From NCBI RefSeq assembly GCF_030435705.1, contig NZ_CP129382.1, forward strand, positions 248,001-312,000: a stretch of 64,000 nucleotides of DNA. The letters are read 5' to 3'. The translations under genes were made by a program, and so were the position numbers. The notes under the pieces are model-generated. The model was not told where the DNA came from, ran no database searches, and saw only the letters and a list, made by a program, of their open reading frames with translations. This stretch comes from Rhizobium sp. SSA_523 (GTDB lineage: Bacteria; Pseudomonadota; Alphaproteobacteria; Rhizobiales; Rhizobiaceae). Below, piece after piece: positions 9,931 through 19,585 of this stretch. How positions within the stretch are numbered: the stretch's first letter is position 1; every line of letters begins with the position of its first letter.

Positions 9931-9982
9931 CAGGGAGTCTGTGCAGGGAGTCTGGCCAGGGAGTCTGGGCAGGGAGTTTGGA
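9931..9982. repeat. 13-bp tandem repeat, 4 units, upstream of glnE
   Basis: Four contiguous copies of CAGGGAGTCTGGG-like 13-mers (9931, 9944, 9957, 9970), the last slightly degenerate. The array ends at the glnE Shine-Dalgarno sequence (GAGAGGAGG, about 9981-9989). Each unit carries GGGAG, itself ribosome-binding-site-like, so copy number could affect glnE translation. Confidence 0.85.
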
Positions 9983-9995
9983 GAGGAGGCACGAA

Positions 9996-12971
9996 ATGTC
10001 GCTGCGACGCCTGGCGGATCTGCGCGAGAACCGGTTGAAGCCGTTCAATCAGACGGAGGCGAAGGCGGCACTCGCAACGCTTCGGGAGATTGCCGCGGAT
10101 CAGCCGCCGGTGGCCGAGATGCTGGCCGAAGCCGGCGTGATGCGGGACTTTCTCTGCGCCGCCTTGTCGCTCTCTCCCTATCTCAGGGAGCTTGCCAGCC
10201 TGCGGCCGGCCATGGTCGCCGATGTTCTGGCAGAGCCTTTCGAGACCTTGCTGGAAAGGGCGGTGACGACAGCCCGCGACTGCTGGAGGCCCTCAGGCGA
10301 TGGGAGTCTTCCCGGCGAGAGCGAGGTCATGGCGGCGCTTCGACGCGCCAAGGCGCGCGTCAGTTTCCTTCTCGCTCTGGCGGATCTGGCGGGGCTGTTC
10401 AAGGCCAGCGAGACGACTGGCTGGCTGACACGGCTTGCCGATGCCGCGGTCGCCGCGGCCATCGACCATCTTCTGCTCGCCCAGCATCAGGCCGGCAAGC
10501 TGTCCCTGCACGACCCGGCGCAACCCTCGAAAGGCTCCGGCCTGATCGTGCTCGGCATGGGCAAGCTCGGCGCCTGCGAGCTCAATTATTCCTCCGATAT
10601 CGATATCGTCATCTTCTTCGATCCCGAGGCCGGTATCGTTGCCGACAAGCTGGAGGCGACGGAATTCTTTGGCCGGATGATGCGGCGGCTGATCCGCATC
10701 CTGCAGGAGCGCACCGGAGACGGCTATGTCTTCCGGACGGACCTGCGCCTGCGGCCGGATCCCGGCTCCACCCCGCTTGCGGTGCCGATGGAAGCGGCGC
10801 TGATCTATTACGAGGGGCGGGGGCAGAACTGGGAGCGCGCCGCCTATATCAAGGCGCGGCCCATGGCGGGCGATCTCGACGCGGGCGAGGCCTTCCTGCG
10901 CCAGCTGGTGCCCTTCGTCTATCGCAAATATCTGGACTATGCGGCCATTGCCGACATTCATTCGATCAAGCGGCAGATCCATGCGCATAAGGGCCATGGC
11001 GCGATCGCAGTCAAGGGCCATGACGTCAAGCTCGGCCGGGGCGGGATCCGCGAGATCGAATTCTTCGCTCAGACGCAGCAGCTGATCGCTGGCGGGCGGA
11101 TGCCGGATCTGCGCCAGCGCCAGACGGAGAAGGCGCTTGCCGCTTTGGCCGAGGCAAGCTGGATCCGCCCCGACATCGCCAGCGAGCTGACAAAGGCCTA
11201 CTGGTTCCTGCGCGACGTGGAGCATCGCATCCAGATGGTCCGGGACGAGCAGTCGCACCGGCTGCCGGAAACCGAGACCGAGCTGAAACGCATCGCCTAT
11301 ATGCTGGGCTTCGCCGATACGGCGCAGTTCAGCGACCGGCTGGTCGAGGTGCTGCGTCTCGTCGAGCGGCGCTATGCGGAGCTCTTCGAGCAGGAGGCCA
11401 AGCTCTCCGCCGGCGAGGGCAATCTCGTCTTCACCGGCCAGAACGACGATCCGGAGACGCTGAACACTTTGTCCAGGCTCGGCTTCGAACGCCCGGCCGA
11501 CATGTCGCGCGTCATCCGCACCTGGCATAACGGCCGCTATCGCGCCACCCAGTCGGTGGAAGCGCGCGAGCGGCTGACTGAACTCATGCCGGATCTTCTC
11601 ACCGCCTTCGGTCGCAGCAAGCGCGCCGATGATGCGCTGCTGCGCTTTGACGGCTTCCTGAAGGCCCTGCCGGCCGGCATCCAGCTCTTTTCGCTCCTCG
11701 GCAACAATCCAGGCCTTTTGTCGCTGATGGTGATGATCATGGCGGCGGCGCCGCGGCTGGCCGATATCATCGCCGCCCGGCCGCATGTCTTCGACGGCAT
11801 GCTGGACCCCGGCCTGATGGCGGAGATCCCGACGCGCTATTACCTGGCCGAGCGCCTGGAGACCTTTGTCGGCGGCGCCCGGCATTATGAGGACAGTCTC
11901 GACCGCCTGCGGATCTTCACGGCCGAGCAGCGCTTCCTGATCGGCATCCGGCTTCTGACGGGTGCCATCAGCGGCACACAGGCCGGCCGCGCCTTTACCG
12001 ATCTCGCCGATCTCGTCATCGAGCAGGCGCTTGCGGCCGTGCTGGACGAGATGGCGCAGGCGCATGGCGATTACCCGGGCGGGCGCGTGGCGATCATGGG
12101 CATGGGCAAGCTCGGCAGTTACGAGCTGACGGCTGGATCGGATGTCGATCTCATTCTGCTCTATGATTACGAGGAGGGGGCGCAGGGCTCCGACGGCGCC
12201 AAGCCGATCGATGCCTCGCGCTACTTCACGCGGGTGACCCAGCGCCTGATCGCCGCCCTCTCGGCCCCGACCGCCGAAGGCATCGTTTTCGAAGTGGATC
12301 TGCGGCTGCGGCCGTCCGGCAATAAGGGGCCGGTCGCGACGCGCATCAATGCCTTTCGCAAATATCAGCAGGAAGAGGCCTGGACCTGGGAGCATATGGC
12401 CCTCAGCCGTGCCCGCATGGTGTGCGGCGAGCCAAGTCTGGTGCAGGAGGCCGAGGCGGTGATCGCCGAGACCCTGGCAGCGCCGCGCGACCGGGCAAAA
12501 ATCGCCGCCGATGTCGCGGACATGCGCGCGCTCATCGAAAAGGAGAAGCCGCCGGGAAGCGGCTGGGACATGAAACTCATCCCCGGCGGCCTGATCGATA
12601 TCGAGTTTCTGGCGCAATATGCGCGGCTTGTCGCGCCGGATGCGAATGATCCGACGCCGGGATCCCAGCCCGAAAGCGGTACGGCCACGGCCCTTCGCCG
12701 CCATGGCCAGGCCCTGTTGAGCGCCGACGATCTGGACACCTGCGTCTCCGCGCTGTCCTTCTATACCGAATTGTCGCAGATCATCCGCCTGTGCGTGGGC
12801 AATGATTTCGATGAGAAGGATGCGCCAGCCGGCCTGATCGAGCGCCTCTGCACGGCGGCCGATCAGCCGACCCTGAAGCTTGTGGAAGCGGAAATCAAGC
12901 GGAGGTCAAAAGCCGTTCGCTCCGTGTTTCAGGCATGTCTCTCCGGCAAGGTTCGGCCGACTGAGGAATGA
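9996..12971 (+). CDS. glnE: Bifunctional glutamine synthetase adenylyltransferase/adenylyl-removing enzyme
   Basis: 991 residues from the ATG at 9996, preceded by GAGGAGG; a TTG at 9978 would lie in the repeat array. GlnE adenylylates glutamine synthetase when nitrogen is ample and removes AMP when it is scarce, under PII control. Two nucleotidyltransferase domains are visible by paired motifs: VLGMGKLGACELNYSSDIDI (N-terminal half, deadenylylase) and MGMGKLGSYELTAGSDVDL (C-terminal half, adenylylase). Each has downstream DLRLRP. The C-terminus overlaps the 3' end of the convergent PAS histidine kinase by 77 bases. Confidence 0.97.
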   Translation: MSLRRLADLRENRLKPFNQTEAKAALATLREIAADQPPVAEMLAEAGVMRDFLCAALSLSPYLRELASLRPAMVADVLAEPFETLLERAVTTARDCWRPSGDGSLPGESEVMAALRRAKARVSFLLALADLAGLFKASETTGWLTRLADAAVAAAIDHLLLAQHQAGKLSLHDPAQPSKGSGLIVLGMGKLGACELNYSSDIDIVIFFDPEAGIVADKLEATEFFGRMMRRLIRILQERTGDGYVFRTDLRLRPDPGSTPLAVPMEAALIYYEGRGQNWERAAYIKARPMAGDLDAGEAFLRQLVPFVYRKYLDYAAIADIHSIKRQIHAHKGHGAIAVKGHDVKLGRGGIREIEFFAQTQQLIAGGRMPDLRQRQTEKALAALAEASWIRPDIASELTKAYWFLRDVEHRIQMVRDEQSHRLPETETELKRIAYMLGFADTAQFSDRLVEVLRLVERRYAELFEQEAKLSAGEGNLVFTGQNDDPETLNTLSRLGFERPADMSRVIRTWHNGRYRATQSVEARERLTELMPDLLTAFGRSKRADDALLRFDGFLKALPAGIQLFSLLGNNPGLLSLMVMIMAAAPRLADIIAARPHVFDGMLDPGLMAEIPTRYYLAERLETFVGGARHYEDSLDRLRIFTAEQRFLIGIRLLTGAISGTQAGRAFTDLADLVIEQALAAVLDEMAQAHGDYPGGRVAIMGMGKLGSYELTAGSDVDLILLYDYEEGAQGSDGAKPIDASRYFTRVTQRLIAALSAPTAEGIVFEVDLRLRPSGNKGPVATRINAFRKYQQEEAWTWEHMALSRARMVCGEPSLVQEAEAVIAETLAAPRDRAKIAADVADMRALIEKEKPPGSGWDMKLIPGGLIDIEFLAQYARLVAPDANDPTPGSQPESGTATALRRHGQALLSADDLDTCVSALSFYTELSQIIRLCVGNDFDEKDAPAGLIERLCTAADQPTLKLVEAEIKRRSKAVRSVFQACLSGKVRPTEE

Positions 12972-15261
12972 ACAGGGCGACGACGGTGCCCTTGTTCACC
13001 CGCGAGCGGATGCGCATGGTGCCGCCATGCAGCGAGACGAGCGAGCGGGAGATGGCGAGGCCCAGTCCCGAGCCGCCTTTGCTCTTGGCATATTGGCTCT
13101 GCACCTGTTCGAACGGATGGCCGATCTTGCCGAGGGCCGATTTCGGAATGCCGATGCCGGTATCGGCAATCACCAGCCAGAGACCGGCCTCGCTCTTGCG
13201 GGCGCGCAGCTCCACCCGGCCGCCTTCATTGTTGAATTTCACCGCATTGGAAAGCAGGTTGAGGAAGATCTGCTTCATGGCGCGCCTGTCGCCCAGCATG
13301 CTCAGGCCGGCATCCACGCGCTGGGTGACGGCCACCGATTTCTCCTGCGCCTGTATGGAGGTCAGGCGAACGCTCTCCTCGATCAGCGGCGCAAGGTCGA
13401 TGCTTTCGCGGTGGATGACCATGTGGCCGGCCTCGATCTTCGACATGTCGAGGATATCGTTGATGACGTTCAGGAGATGCTTGCCGCTCTCGTGAATATC
13501 GCGCGCATATTCGCTGTATTTCGGCGAGCCCACCGGCCCGAACATGCCGGCGAGCAGGATTTCGGAAAAACCGAGAATGGCGTTCAGCGGCGTGCGCAAT
13601 TCGTGGCTCATATTGGCCAAGAATTCCGATTTCGCCTTGTTGGCGGCCTCTGCGCGCTCCTTCTCAGCCTGATAATTGGCATTGGCCACCGAAAGCTCGG
13701 CCTTTTGCCGCTCAAGCTTGCGCTGCGAGGCCGAGAGATCGTTGATGGTGGCCATCAGGCGCCGTTCGGATTCGCGCAGGCGCTCCTGGTTGCGCTTCAG
13801 AAGCGAGATATCGGTGCCGACCGAGACCATGCCGCCATCGCGGGTGCGGCGCTCATTGATCTGCAGCCAGCGTTCATCGGCGAGCTGAACTTCCGTGGTG
13901 CGCGAAAAGCCGCTGATATCGGGATCGGCAATGCGCCGCTCGATGACAGGGCGAGCGGCCGCGGCCATCAGCGCGCCGCGCTCGGTGCCGGGCACCAGCA
14001 CATTGTCCGGCAAGCCATAGGCCTGCTGGTAATGGGTATTGCACATGACCAGCCGGTCATTCTTATCCCAGAGAACGAAGGCTTCCGAGGTGCATTCGAT
14101 GGCATCGGCAAGCCGCTGATCGGCCTCGGCATAGCGCTGGGCCAGCCGGTGCTGTTCGGTCACGTCCATGGCGATGCCGATCACATGCGCCCGGCCGGGC
14201 GCCGTATGCATGACCTGCGCGCGCGCCCGCATCCAGACATAATGGCCGCTCGCATGGCGCATGCGAAAAACCTGGTCGATCTGGCGGGCATTGCCGCGTC
14301 CGACCGCGCGGGCAAGCGCAAAGAGATTGCCGTCGGCCGGATGCATCATCCGCGCCGCCTCGCTGAACGACATGACATTCTCGCCCGGCGGCAGGCCGAG
14401 CATGTCATACATGGAGCGCGACCAGAAGAGGCGGCGATTGGTGAGGTCGAAATCCCAAAGCCCGCATCGGCCGCGCGCCAAGGCGGTTTCCACCCGCACA
14501 TTGGATTCCATGAAGATCTCGTCGGCATCCCGCGCCCGCTTCACCTGCAGGTAATAGGCATAGAGGATGACCAGCAGGACGGACGAAATGCCGGTGAACA
14601 GCGTGACGTTCAGCGACACCTGCTGGCGCCAGAATAGCTCGATCGTCTCCAGAGAATAGGAGGCAACCACCAATCCGCCGCCAAGGCTGCGCATGGCCGC
14701 ATAATGCGGCATGTCGTTGAACGCGGTCTCGATCACGCCGTCCGCGCCGCCGAAGCGCTGGCGCGCCACCATTTCCGGCAGGATGGAGGAGAAGCGCAGG
14801 CCCGTATAGGCCGCGGCATTCGGCGATCCGCCGAAGATCCGGCCGGTCGAATCGACCAGCAGCACCATGGCGGCGGGATCCATCTGCGCCTGCGGCAGGA
14901 AAAGTGCCAGGCGCTGTTCGGCGCCGGCGCGATTGGCGGAGGCGAGGTAGGTCTCATGCTCGGCAAAGGCAGCGGAGCTTGCCGAAACCAGGAGCGCCAC
15001 CGTCTGGCGCGCGGATTCCTCCATGCGCGTGCGCTCCGACAGGAGGCCCATCATGCGCGAGGCCGCGACGACCGCCAGAAAGGCGATGATGAGGATCGGA
15101 ATCGATCGTTTCAGCCAGATCTCCGTCGTCGGAAACCGGCTCAGCTGCCGCCGCAGCGATGTCGAAAAACCCTTGTGAAACAGACTGCCAAACGACAACT
15201 GATCCGGAAATTTCGAACGCAACCGTCCTTCGGCCGCGGTTTCCCGTTGCACGTCCGCCAT
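12895..15261 (-). CDS. PAS-domain hybrid-type sensor histidine kinase (non-hybrid, membrane-bound)
   Basis: 788 residues from the ATG at 15261 (an upstream in-frame TTG at 15294 is less likely). Layout: cytoplasmic N-terminus, membrane helix about 53-70, extracytoplasmic domain to about 215, second helix about 218-237, PAS about 258-370, second PAS about 380-490 (AFVLWDKNDRLVMCN), a coiled coil about 488-545, HisKA with phosphoacceptor His553 (SHELRTPLNAILGFSE), and an ATPase domain ending DTGIGIP...GGSGLGLAIS. The HisKA sequence resembles the PleC/DivJ/PdhS group that feeds cell-cycle regulators, but the target here is unknown. No receiver domain is attached. The last 77 bases overlap glnE on the other strand. 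Confidence 0.9.
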   Translation of the reverse strand: MADVQRETAAEGRLRSKFPDQLSFGSLFHKGFSTSLRRQLSRFPTTEIWLKRSIPILIIAFLAVVAASRMMGLLSERTRMEESARQTVALLVSASSAAFAEHETYLASANRAGAEQRLALFLPQAQMDPAAMVLLVDSTGRIFGGSPNAAAYTGLRFSSILPEMVARQRFGGADGVIETAFNDMPHYAAMRSLGGGLVVASYSLETIELFWRQQVSLNVTLFTGISSVLLVILYAYYLQVKRARDADEIFMESNVRVETALARGRCGLWDFDLTNRRLFWSRSMYDMLGLPPGENVMSFSEAARMMHPADGNLFALARAVGRGNARQIDQVFRMRHASGHYVWMRARAQVMHTAPGRAHVIGIAMDVTEQHRLAQRYAEADQRLADAIECTSEAFVLWDKNDRLVMCNTHYQQAYGLPDNVLVPGTERGALMAAAARPVIERRIADPDISGFSRTTEVQLADERWLQINERRTRDGGMVSVGTDISLLKRNQERLRESERRLMATINDLSASQRKLERQKAELSVANANYQAEKERAEAANKAKSEFLANMSHELRTPLNAILGFSEILLAGMFGPVGSPKYSEYARDIHESGKHLLNVINDILDMSKIEAGHMVIHRESIDLAPLIEESVRLTSIQAQEKSVAVTQRVDAGLSMLGDRRAMKQIFLNLLSNAVKFNNEGGRVELRARKSEAGLWLVIADTGIGIPKSALGKIGHPFEQVQSQYAKSKGGSGLGLAISRSLVSLHGGTMRIRSRVNKGTVVALFIPQSAEPCRRDMPETRSERLLTSA

Positions 15262-15389
15262 AATTCCGGATGATCCCTCGTCAGTGATTCGCAATGCCGC
15301 TTGCGATCTGAGGACAGTGAATCATCGAGGATTCGCCTTGTCCAGAGCCGCTGTAATAAAATTTTAAGACATCGCCCGACGGTTTGCAC

Positions 15390-15413
15390 AAAAAAGGCGG
15401 CCGATTGGCCGCC
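15390..15413 (-). terminator. Rho-independent terminator after pepN
   Basis: Read on the - strand: a perfect 7-bp stem GGCGGCC-AATC-GGCCGCC followed by six T residues, 28 bases past the pepN stop. It separates pepN from the co-directional PAS kinase gene. Confidence 0.92.
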
Positions 15414-15440
15414 TCTCCTCAAGATCATCGCGCCCTTGCA

Positions 15441-18089
15441 TCAGGCCGTCAGCATGCGCTCGACGATATCACGCACATCCGTCGACAGTCCCGAATGGCG
15501 CTGGATCTCGGCCAGGACGGTGCGGGCCTGATCGGCGCGCACCGATTCCAGCGAGCGCCAGGAGCGCATGGAGGTGAGGATCCGCGCCGCCAATTGCGGG
15601 TTGCGGGGATCGATCATCAGGATCTGCTCCGCCAGGAAACGGTAGCCTTCGCCATCGGCGCGGTTGAAGCCGGTGGGGTTGGAGAAGGCAAAGGCGCCGA
15701 CCAGCGACCGGACGCGATTGGGATTGCTTGCGACATAGCGGGCATCCTGGAGCAGCGCCTTGACCCGTGCAAGCGCATCCCGGCCCGGTATGGTCGCCTG
15801 GATGGCGAACCATTTGTCGAGCACAAGCGGATTTTCCTCGAAGCGCTGGAGGAAAGCGGAAAGCGCCTCGGCCGTTTCCGTCGCATCCGGGAAGCGATGT
15901 GCGAGAATGGTAAGGGCCTGCACCATATCCGTCATGTTGTCGGCGGTGTTGAAGGCGTCCGTCGCGCGTGCGGCGCCCCCCTCGACATAGGAGAGGTAGG
16001 AGAGCGCGCTGTTGCGCAGCGCCCGCTTGCCGGCGCCATCGGCATCCGGCGTGAAGGGACCCTCGATCCGCATCTGGGACAACAGCGTTTCGAAGACCGG
16101 CCGGCCGGCCTTGGCAATGCGTTCGATAATGCCGTGCCGGGCGGCGTGGATCGCATCCGGATCATTATTGCCGCCCAGTTCGCGCGCCATGTCGGACTCG
16201 CTCGGCAGAGCAAGCGCTTGAGCCCGGAAGGCCGGCTCCAGGCTCTCGTCGGCTGCCGCTTCCAGAAGGGCAGAGATGAAGGCCGGATCGCAGCTGATCT
16301 CCTTGCCGCTGCGGATGTCGCGGGCGGCCTGCAGGAGGTTGGGCAGAGCCAGATCCGTCAGCGCCTGCCAGCGGGAGAACTGGTCGGTGTCATGGCGGGC
16401 AATATGCACCAGATCTGCTGGCGTCTGCTTGAATTCCAGGTTGATCGGCGCCGAGAAGCCGCGATTGAGCGACAGGACCGGACGCGAGGCAATGCCGGAG
16501 AAGGTGAAGGTCTGCGCGCGCTCCGTCAGGTGCAGCACATCGCCGGTCACCTCGCCGCCATCGACGGCGCTCGGTTCCGCCGTGGTGCCGTTGTCGAGGA
16601 TCAGCGCGAAGGACAGCGGAATATGCATGGCCTCCTTCACCGGCTGGCCGGGCGTTGCCGGCACCATCTGCTGCAGGGACAGCGTGAAGATCTGCCGGGC
16701 CGCATCATAGTCCCCGGAGGCCGTGACGAGCGGCGTGCCGGCCTGGTGATACCAGCGCGAGAACTGGCTGAGATCGCGCCCGCTCACATCGGCAAAGCAG
16801 CGGACGAAATCCTCCACCGTGGCGGCCTCGCCGTCATGGCGTTCGAAATAGAGGTCCATCCCCTTCTTGAAACCGTCGCGGCCCAGAAGCGTCGCGATCA
16901 TGCGGGTGACTTCGGAGCCCTTTTCATACACGGTCGTCGTGTAGAAATTGTTGATCTCGCGATAGGTCGTCGGGCGCACCGGATGGGCGAGCGGACCGGC
17001 ATCTTCGGGAAACTGCTCCGCCTTCAGATGCCGTACTTCGGCAATGCGCTTGACCGCGCGCGAGCGCATATCGGCCGAGAATTCGTGGTCGCGATAGACC
17101 GTCAGCCCTTCCTTCAGGCACAGCTGGAACCAATCGCGGCAGGTGATGCGATTGCCGGTCCAGTTGTGGAAATATTCATGCGCAATGATCGCTTCGATAT
17201 TGGCATAATCCTGATCGGTGGCGGTCTCTGGATCGGCGAGAACATATTTGTCGTTGAAGACGTTCAGGCCCTTGTTTTCCATCGCCCCCATGTTGAAATC
17301 GGAGACGGCGACGATCATGAAGATGTCGAGGTCGTATTCGCGGCCGAAGCGCTCCTCGTCCCATTTCATCGAGCGCTTGAGCGCGTCCATGGCATAGGCG
17401 GCGCGCGGCTCCTTGCCGTGCTCCACATAGATCTTCAGCGCGACATCCCGGCCCGACTGGGTGGTGAAACTGTCCTCAACGACGCCCAGATCGCCGGCGA
17501 CAAGCGCAAACAGATAGCTCGGCTTCGGGAAAGGGTCGAACCAGGCGGCGAAATGCCGGCCCTCGTCGTAATTGCCGCCGCCGAGGAAATTGCCGTTCGA
17601 CAGAAGCACCGGATTGGTGGCCTTGTCGGCAATAATCGTCACCGTGTAGGGCGCCAGCACATCCGGGCGGTCGGGGAAATAGGTGATGCGGCGGAAGCCC
17701 TCCGCCTCGCACTGGGTGCAATAGACGCCGTTGGTGCGGTAAAGGCCCATCAGCTGCGTGTTGGCCTCAGGATTGAGCACGGTCACGACCGTCACCTCGA
17801 AAGGCGCGCTCTGCGGCAGGTCGCGGATGATCAGCTGATCGGCGCGCGCGTCGAATTGCGAAGCCGGCAGCTCGATCTGGTCTAGCCGCAGCTCGGTCAT
17901 CGAGAGATCGTCGCCGTCGAGGACCAGAGGCAGGCCGGCATCCACGCCGTCGCGCCGGTGGAAGATCAGGCGCGATTCCACCCGTGTCGCTGTCGGGTCC
18001 AGTTCGAAAGTGAGATCCACGCGTTCCAGTACGAAATCAGTGGGGCGGTAGTCCGCCAGATGAATGATCTGGCCCGTATCTGTTCGCAT
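15441..18089 (-). CDS. pepN: Aminopeptidase N (M1 zinc metallopeptidase)
   Basis: 882 residues from the ATG at 18089, where the usual N-terminus begins (MRTDTGQIIHLADYRPTDF). Upstream in-frame codons only add a dissimilar stretch. The exopeptidase motif GAMEN (MGAMENKGLNVF) and the zinc site HEYFHNWTGNR with the downstream Glu (LCLKEGLT) are intact. The C-terminal half is the helical domain of the PepN branch of M1 enzymes. Cytoplasmic, removes N-terminal residues from peptides. Length equals that of the E. coli enzyme (870) within a few residues. Its own terminator follows. Confidence 0.96.
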   Translation of the reverse strand: MRTDTGQIIHLADYRPTDFVLERVDLTFELDPTATRVESRLIFHRRDGVDAGLPLVLDGDDLSMTELRLDQIELPASQFDARADQLIIRDLPQSAPFEVTVVTVLNPEANTQLMGLYRTNGVYCTQCEAEGFRRITYFPDRPDVLAPYTVTIIADKATNPVLLSNGNFLGGGNYDEGRHFAAWFDPFPKPSYLFALVAGDLGVVEDSFTTQSGRDVALKIYVEHGKEPRAAYAMDALKRSMKWDEERFGREYDLDIFMIVAVSDFNMGAMENKGLNVFNDKYVLADPETATDQDYANIEAIIAHEYFHNWTGNRITCRDWFQLCLKEGLTVYRDHEFSADMRSRAVKRIAEVRHLKAEQFPEDAGPLAHPVRPTTYREINNFYTTTVYEKGSEVTRMIATLLGRDGFKKGMDLYFERHDGEAATVEDFVRCFADVSGRDLSQFSRWYHQAGTPLVTASGDYDAARQIFTLSLQQMVPATPGQPVKEAMHIPLSFALILDNGTTAEPSAVDGGEVTGDVLHLTERAQTFTFSGIASRPVLSLNRGFSAPINLEFKQTPADLVHIARHDTDQFSRWQALTDLALPNLLQAARDIRSGKEISCDPAFISALLEAAADESLEPAFRAQALALPSESDMARELGGNNDPDAIHAARHGIIERIAKAGRPVFETLLSQMRIEGPFTPDADGAGKRALRNSALSYLSYVEGGAARATDAFNTADNMTDMVQALTILAHRFPDATETAEALSAFLQRFEENPLVLDKWFAIQATIPGRDALARVKALLQDARYVASNPNRVRSLVGAFAFSNPTGFNRADGEGYRFLAEQILMIDPRNPQLAARILTSMRSWRSLESVRADQARTVLAEIQRHSGLSTDVRDIVERMLTA

Positions 18090-18482
18090 GTTGTTCCCGG
18101 GTGCTGGACTTGCAGGTTGTTTTGGCGTCGATGTAACACGACAGTTTCTTGGCACTATTGCATCCAAAAACTGAACGATTGCTAAAGCTGTGCCGAAAAA
18201 TAACACTTGATCCGGCCGGCCGCAGCCGATGGTTCAGGTCCTGCAGAAATTTTGATGGATTGATCACAAGTCGTGATGACAGACAACCCCTGCTTGCTAT
18301 TACTGTAGTCGCGACGCACCGCCTGCAAAGGGCTTTGCCGCCCCTTCCGCCTCGCTGTCTGCCCTTCTTTCGACCCGTCTTTCCGCCATCTTTTCCGCCA
18401 TCATTTCGTCCGTCCGCTCTGCCACCTTTTCTGCCACCGTTTCTGCCGCCCGTCCTGTTGCCTCCTGCCGTGAGCCTGCCGC
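18090..18482. other. Intergenic region pepN / EamA transporter
   Basis: 393 bases between two divergent genes. It should hold both promoters, but no convincing -35/-10 pair can be named. Its main visible content is the 12-bp repeat array at 18380-18451. Pyrimidine-rich sequence continues to the transporter start and produces a Pro/Phe-rich open frame that I regard as noncoding. Confidence 0.6.
18380..18451. repeat. 12-bp tandem repeat, 6 units
   Basis: Six contiguous 12-mers on the + strand, from TTTCCGCCATCT to TTTCTGCCGCCC. The two at each end match best and the middle two are diverged. The array is pyrimidine-rich and lies about 30 bases before the transporter start. Confidence 0.75.
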
Positions 18483-19421
18483 ATGCCGTTCGAAGCGCAA
18501 AATCCCCTGCGGGGGATCGCGATGAAAGTCATTTCGGTCATTGTTTTCCTTGCCATGCAGACCTGCATCAAATCCGCAGGGGAGGGCATTCCGGCCGGCC
18601 AGATCACCTTCTACCGTTCCGCCTTTGCGCTGGTGCCGATCTTCGGCTATCTCGCCGTGCGGCGTGAACTCAACACCGCCTTTCGCACGCAGAGCCCGTT
18701 CGGGCATCTCAAGCGCGGCCTTCTCGGCGTCATGGCCATGGCCTGCGGCTTTTACGGATTGATCCAGCTGCCGCTGCCGGACGCAATTGCCATCGGCTAT
18801 GCCTCGCCGCTGATGGCGGTCATCTTCGCGGCGCTGATCCTCAAGGAAAGGGTGCGTATCTATCGCTGGACCGCCGTCGCACTCGGAATTTTCGGCGTCC
18901 TCATCATTTCCTGGCCCAAACTGTCCATGTTCGAGCAGGGTGGCATGGCTGCCAGCCAGGCAAGCGGTGCGCTGGCGGTGCTCCTGTCGGCCGTGATCGG
19001 CGGGCTTGCCATGGTGCAGACGCGCCAGCTGGTCACCACGGAAAAGACGGCGACGATCGTCGTCTTCTTCTCGCTGACGGCCTCGGTCCTGTCATTGATC
19101 AGCTATCCCTTCGGTTGGGCCGAACTGGGGCTCGACGACAAGCTGTTTCTTGTGGGAGCGGGGTTTTGCGGCGGGCTGGGGCAGATTTTCCTGACCGAGA
19201 GCTATCGCCATGCCGATGTGTCGACGGTCGCGCCCTTCGACTATTCGTCAATCATCCTCGGCATTGTCATCGCCTATTTCCTGTTCGGCGACGTCCCGAC
19301 ATGGCAGATGCTTCTGGGAACGAGCATCACCGTCTCGGCCGGGATTTTCATCATCTATCGCGAGCATCAGCTGGGACTGGAACGCAAGGCGGCCCGAAAG
19401 GCCTCGTCACCGCCGGCGTGA
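18483..19421 (+). CDS. EamA/DMT-family transporter (RhaT-like)
   Basis: 312 residues with about ten hydrophobic segments, arranged as two EamA repeats (about 15-140 and 165-295). The second repeat contains a typical APFDYSSIILGIVIAYFLFGDVPT segment. Inner-membrane metabolite or drug exporter; the substrate cannot be read from sequence. The start is uncertain: the ATG at 18483 has no clear ribosome-binding site, and MKVISVIVF at 18522 is an alternative that would leave the first helix intact. Monocistronic. Confidence 0.85.
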   Translation: MPFEAQNPLRGIAMKVISVIVFLAMQTCIKSAGEGIPAGQITFYRSAFALVPIFGYLAVRRELNTAFRTQSPFGHLKRGLLGVMAMACGFYGLIQLPLPDAIAIGYASPLMAVIFAALILKERVRIYRWTAVALGIFGVLIISWPKLSMFEQGGMAASQASGALAVLLSAVIGGLAMVQTRQLVTTEKTATIVVFFSLTASVLSLISYPFGWAELGLDDKLFLVGAGFCGGLGQIFLTESYRHADVSTVAPFDYSSIILGIVIAYFLFGDVPTWQMLLGTSITVSAGIFIIYREHQLGLERKAARKASSPPA

Positions 19422-19539
19422 CCGAAAGGGGTCAAGAGCGGCCTCGGAGAGGCTGGCGCAACAGGCCGGCAGAACCGCTTGCAAGACCGGACAAGATCCG
19501 GACGAGGCTGGGGTCAGGTCCGGATCAGGGCCGGACAGG

Positions 19540-19572
19540 CTCCACATCGGGTCCACATCGGCTCCGTACCGG
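19540..19572. repeat. 11-bp tandem repeat, 3 units
   Basis: CTCCACATCGG, GTCCACATCGG, CTCCGTACCGG in succession, with a partial fourth. It lies in a stretch of scattered CCGGA motifs between the transporter stop and the small - strand ORF. Confidence 0.6.
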
Positions 19573-19585
19573 CTCCGGAAAAGCC

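Noticed and set aside
12880..14637. 585-codon + strand frame opposite the PAS kinase
   Set aside because: Composition is that of an antisense frame in GC-rich DNA (His/Arg/Gly-rich) and no motif is present, while the opposite strand encodes a complete kinase.
18149..18667. Pro-rich protein before the EamA transporter
   Set aside because: It arises from the 12-bp pyrimidine repeat and overlaps the transporter start in another frame.
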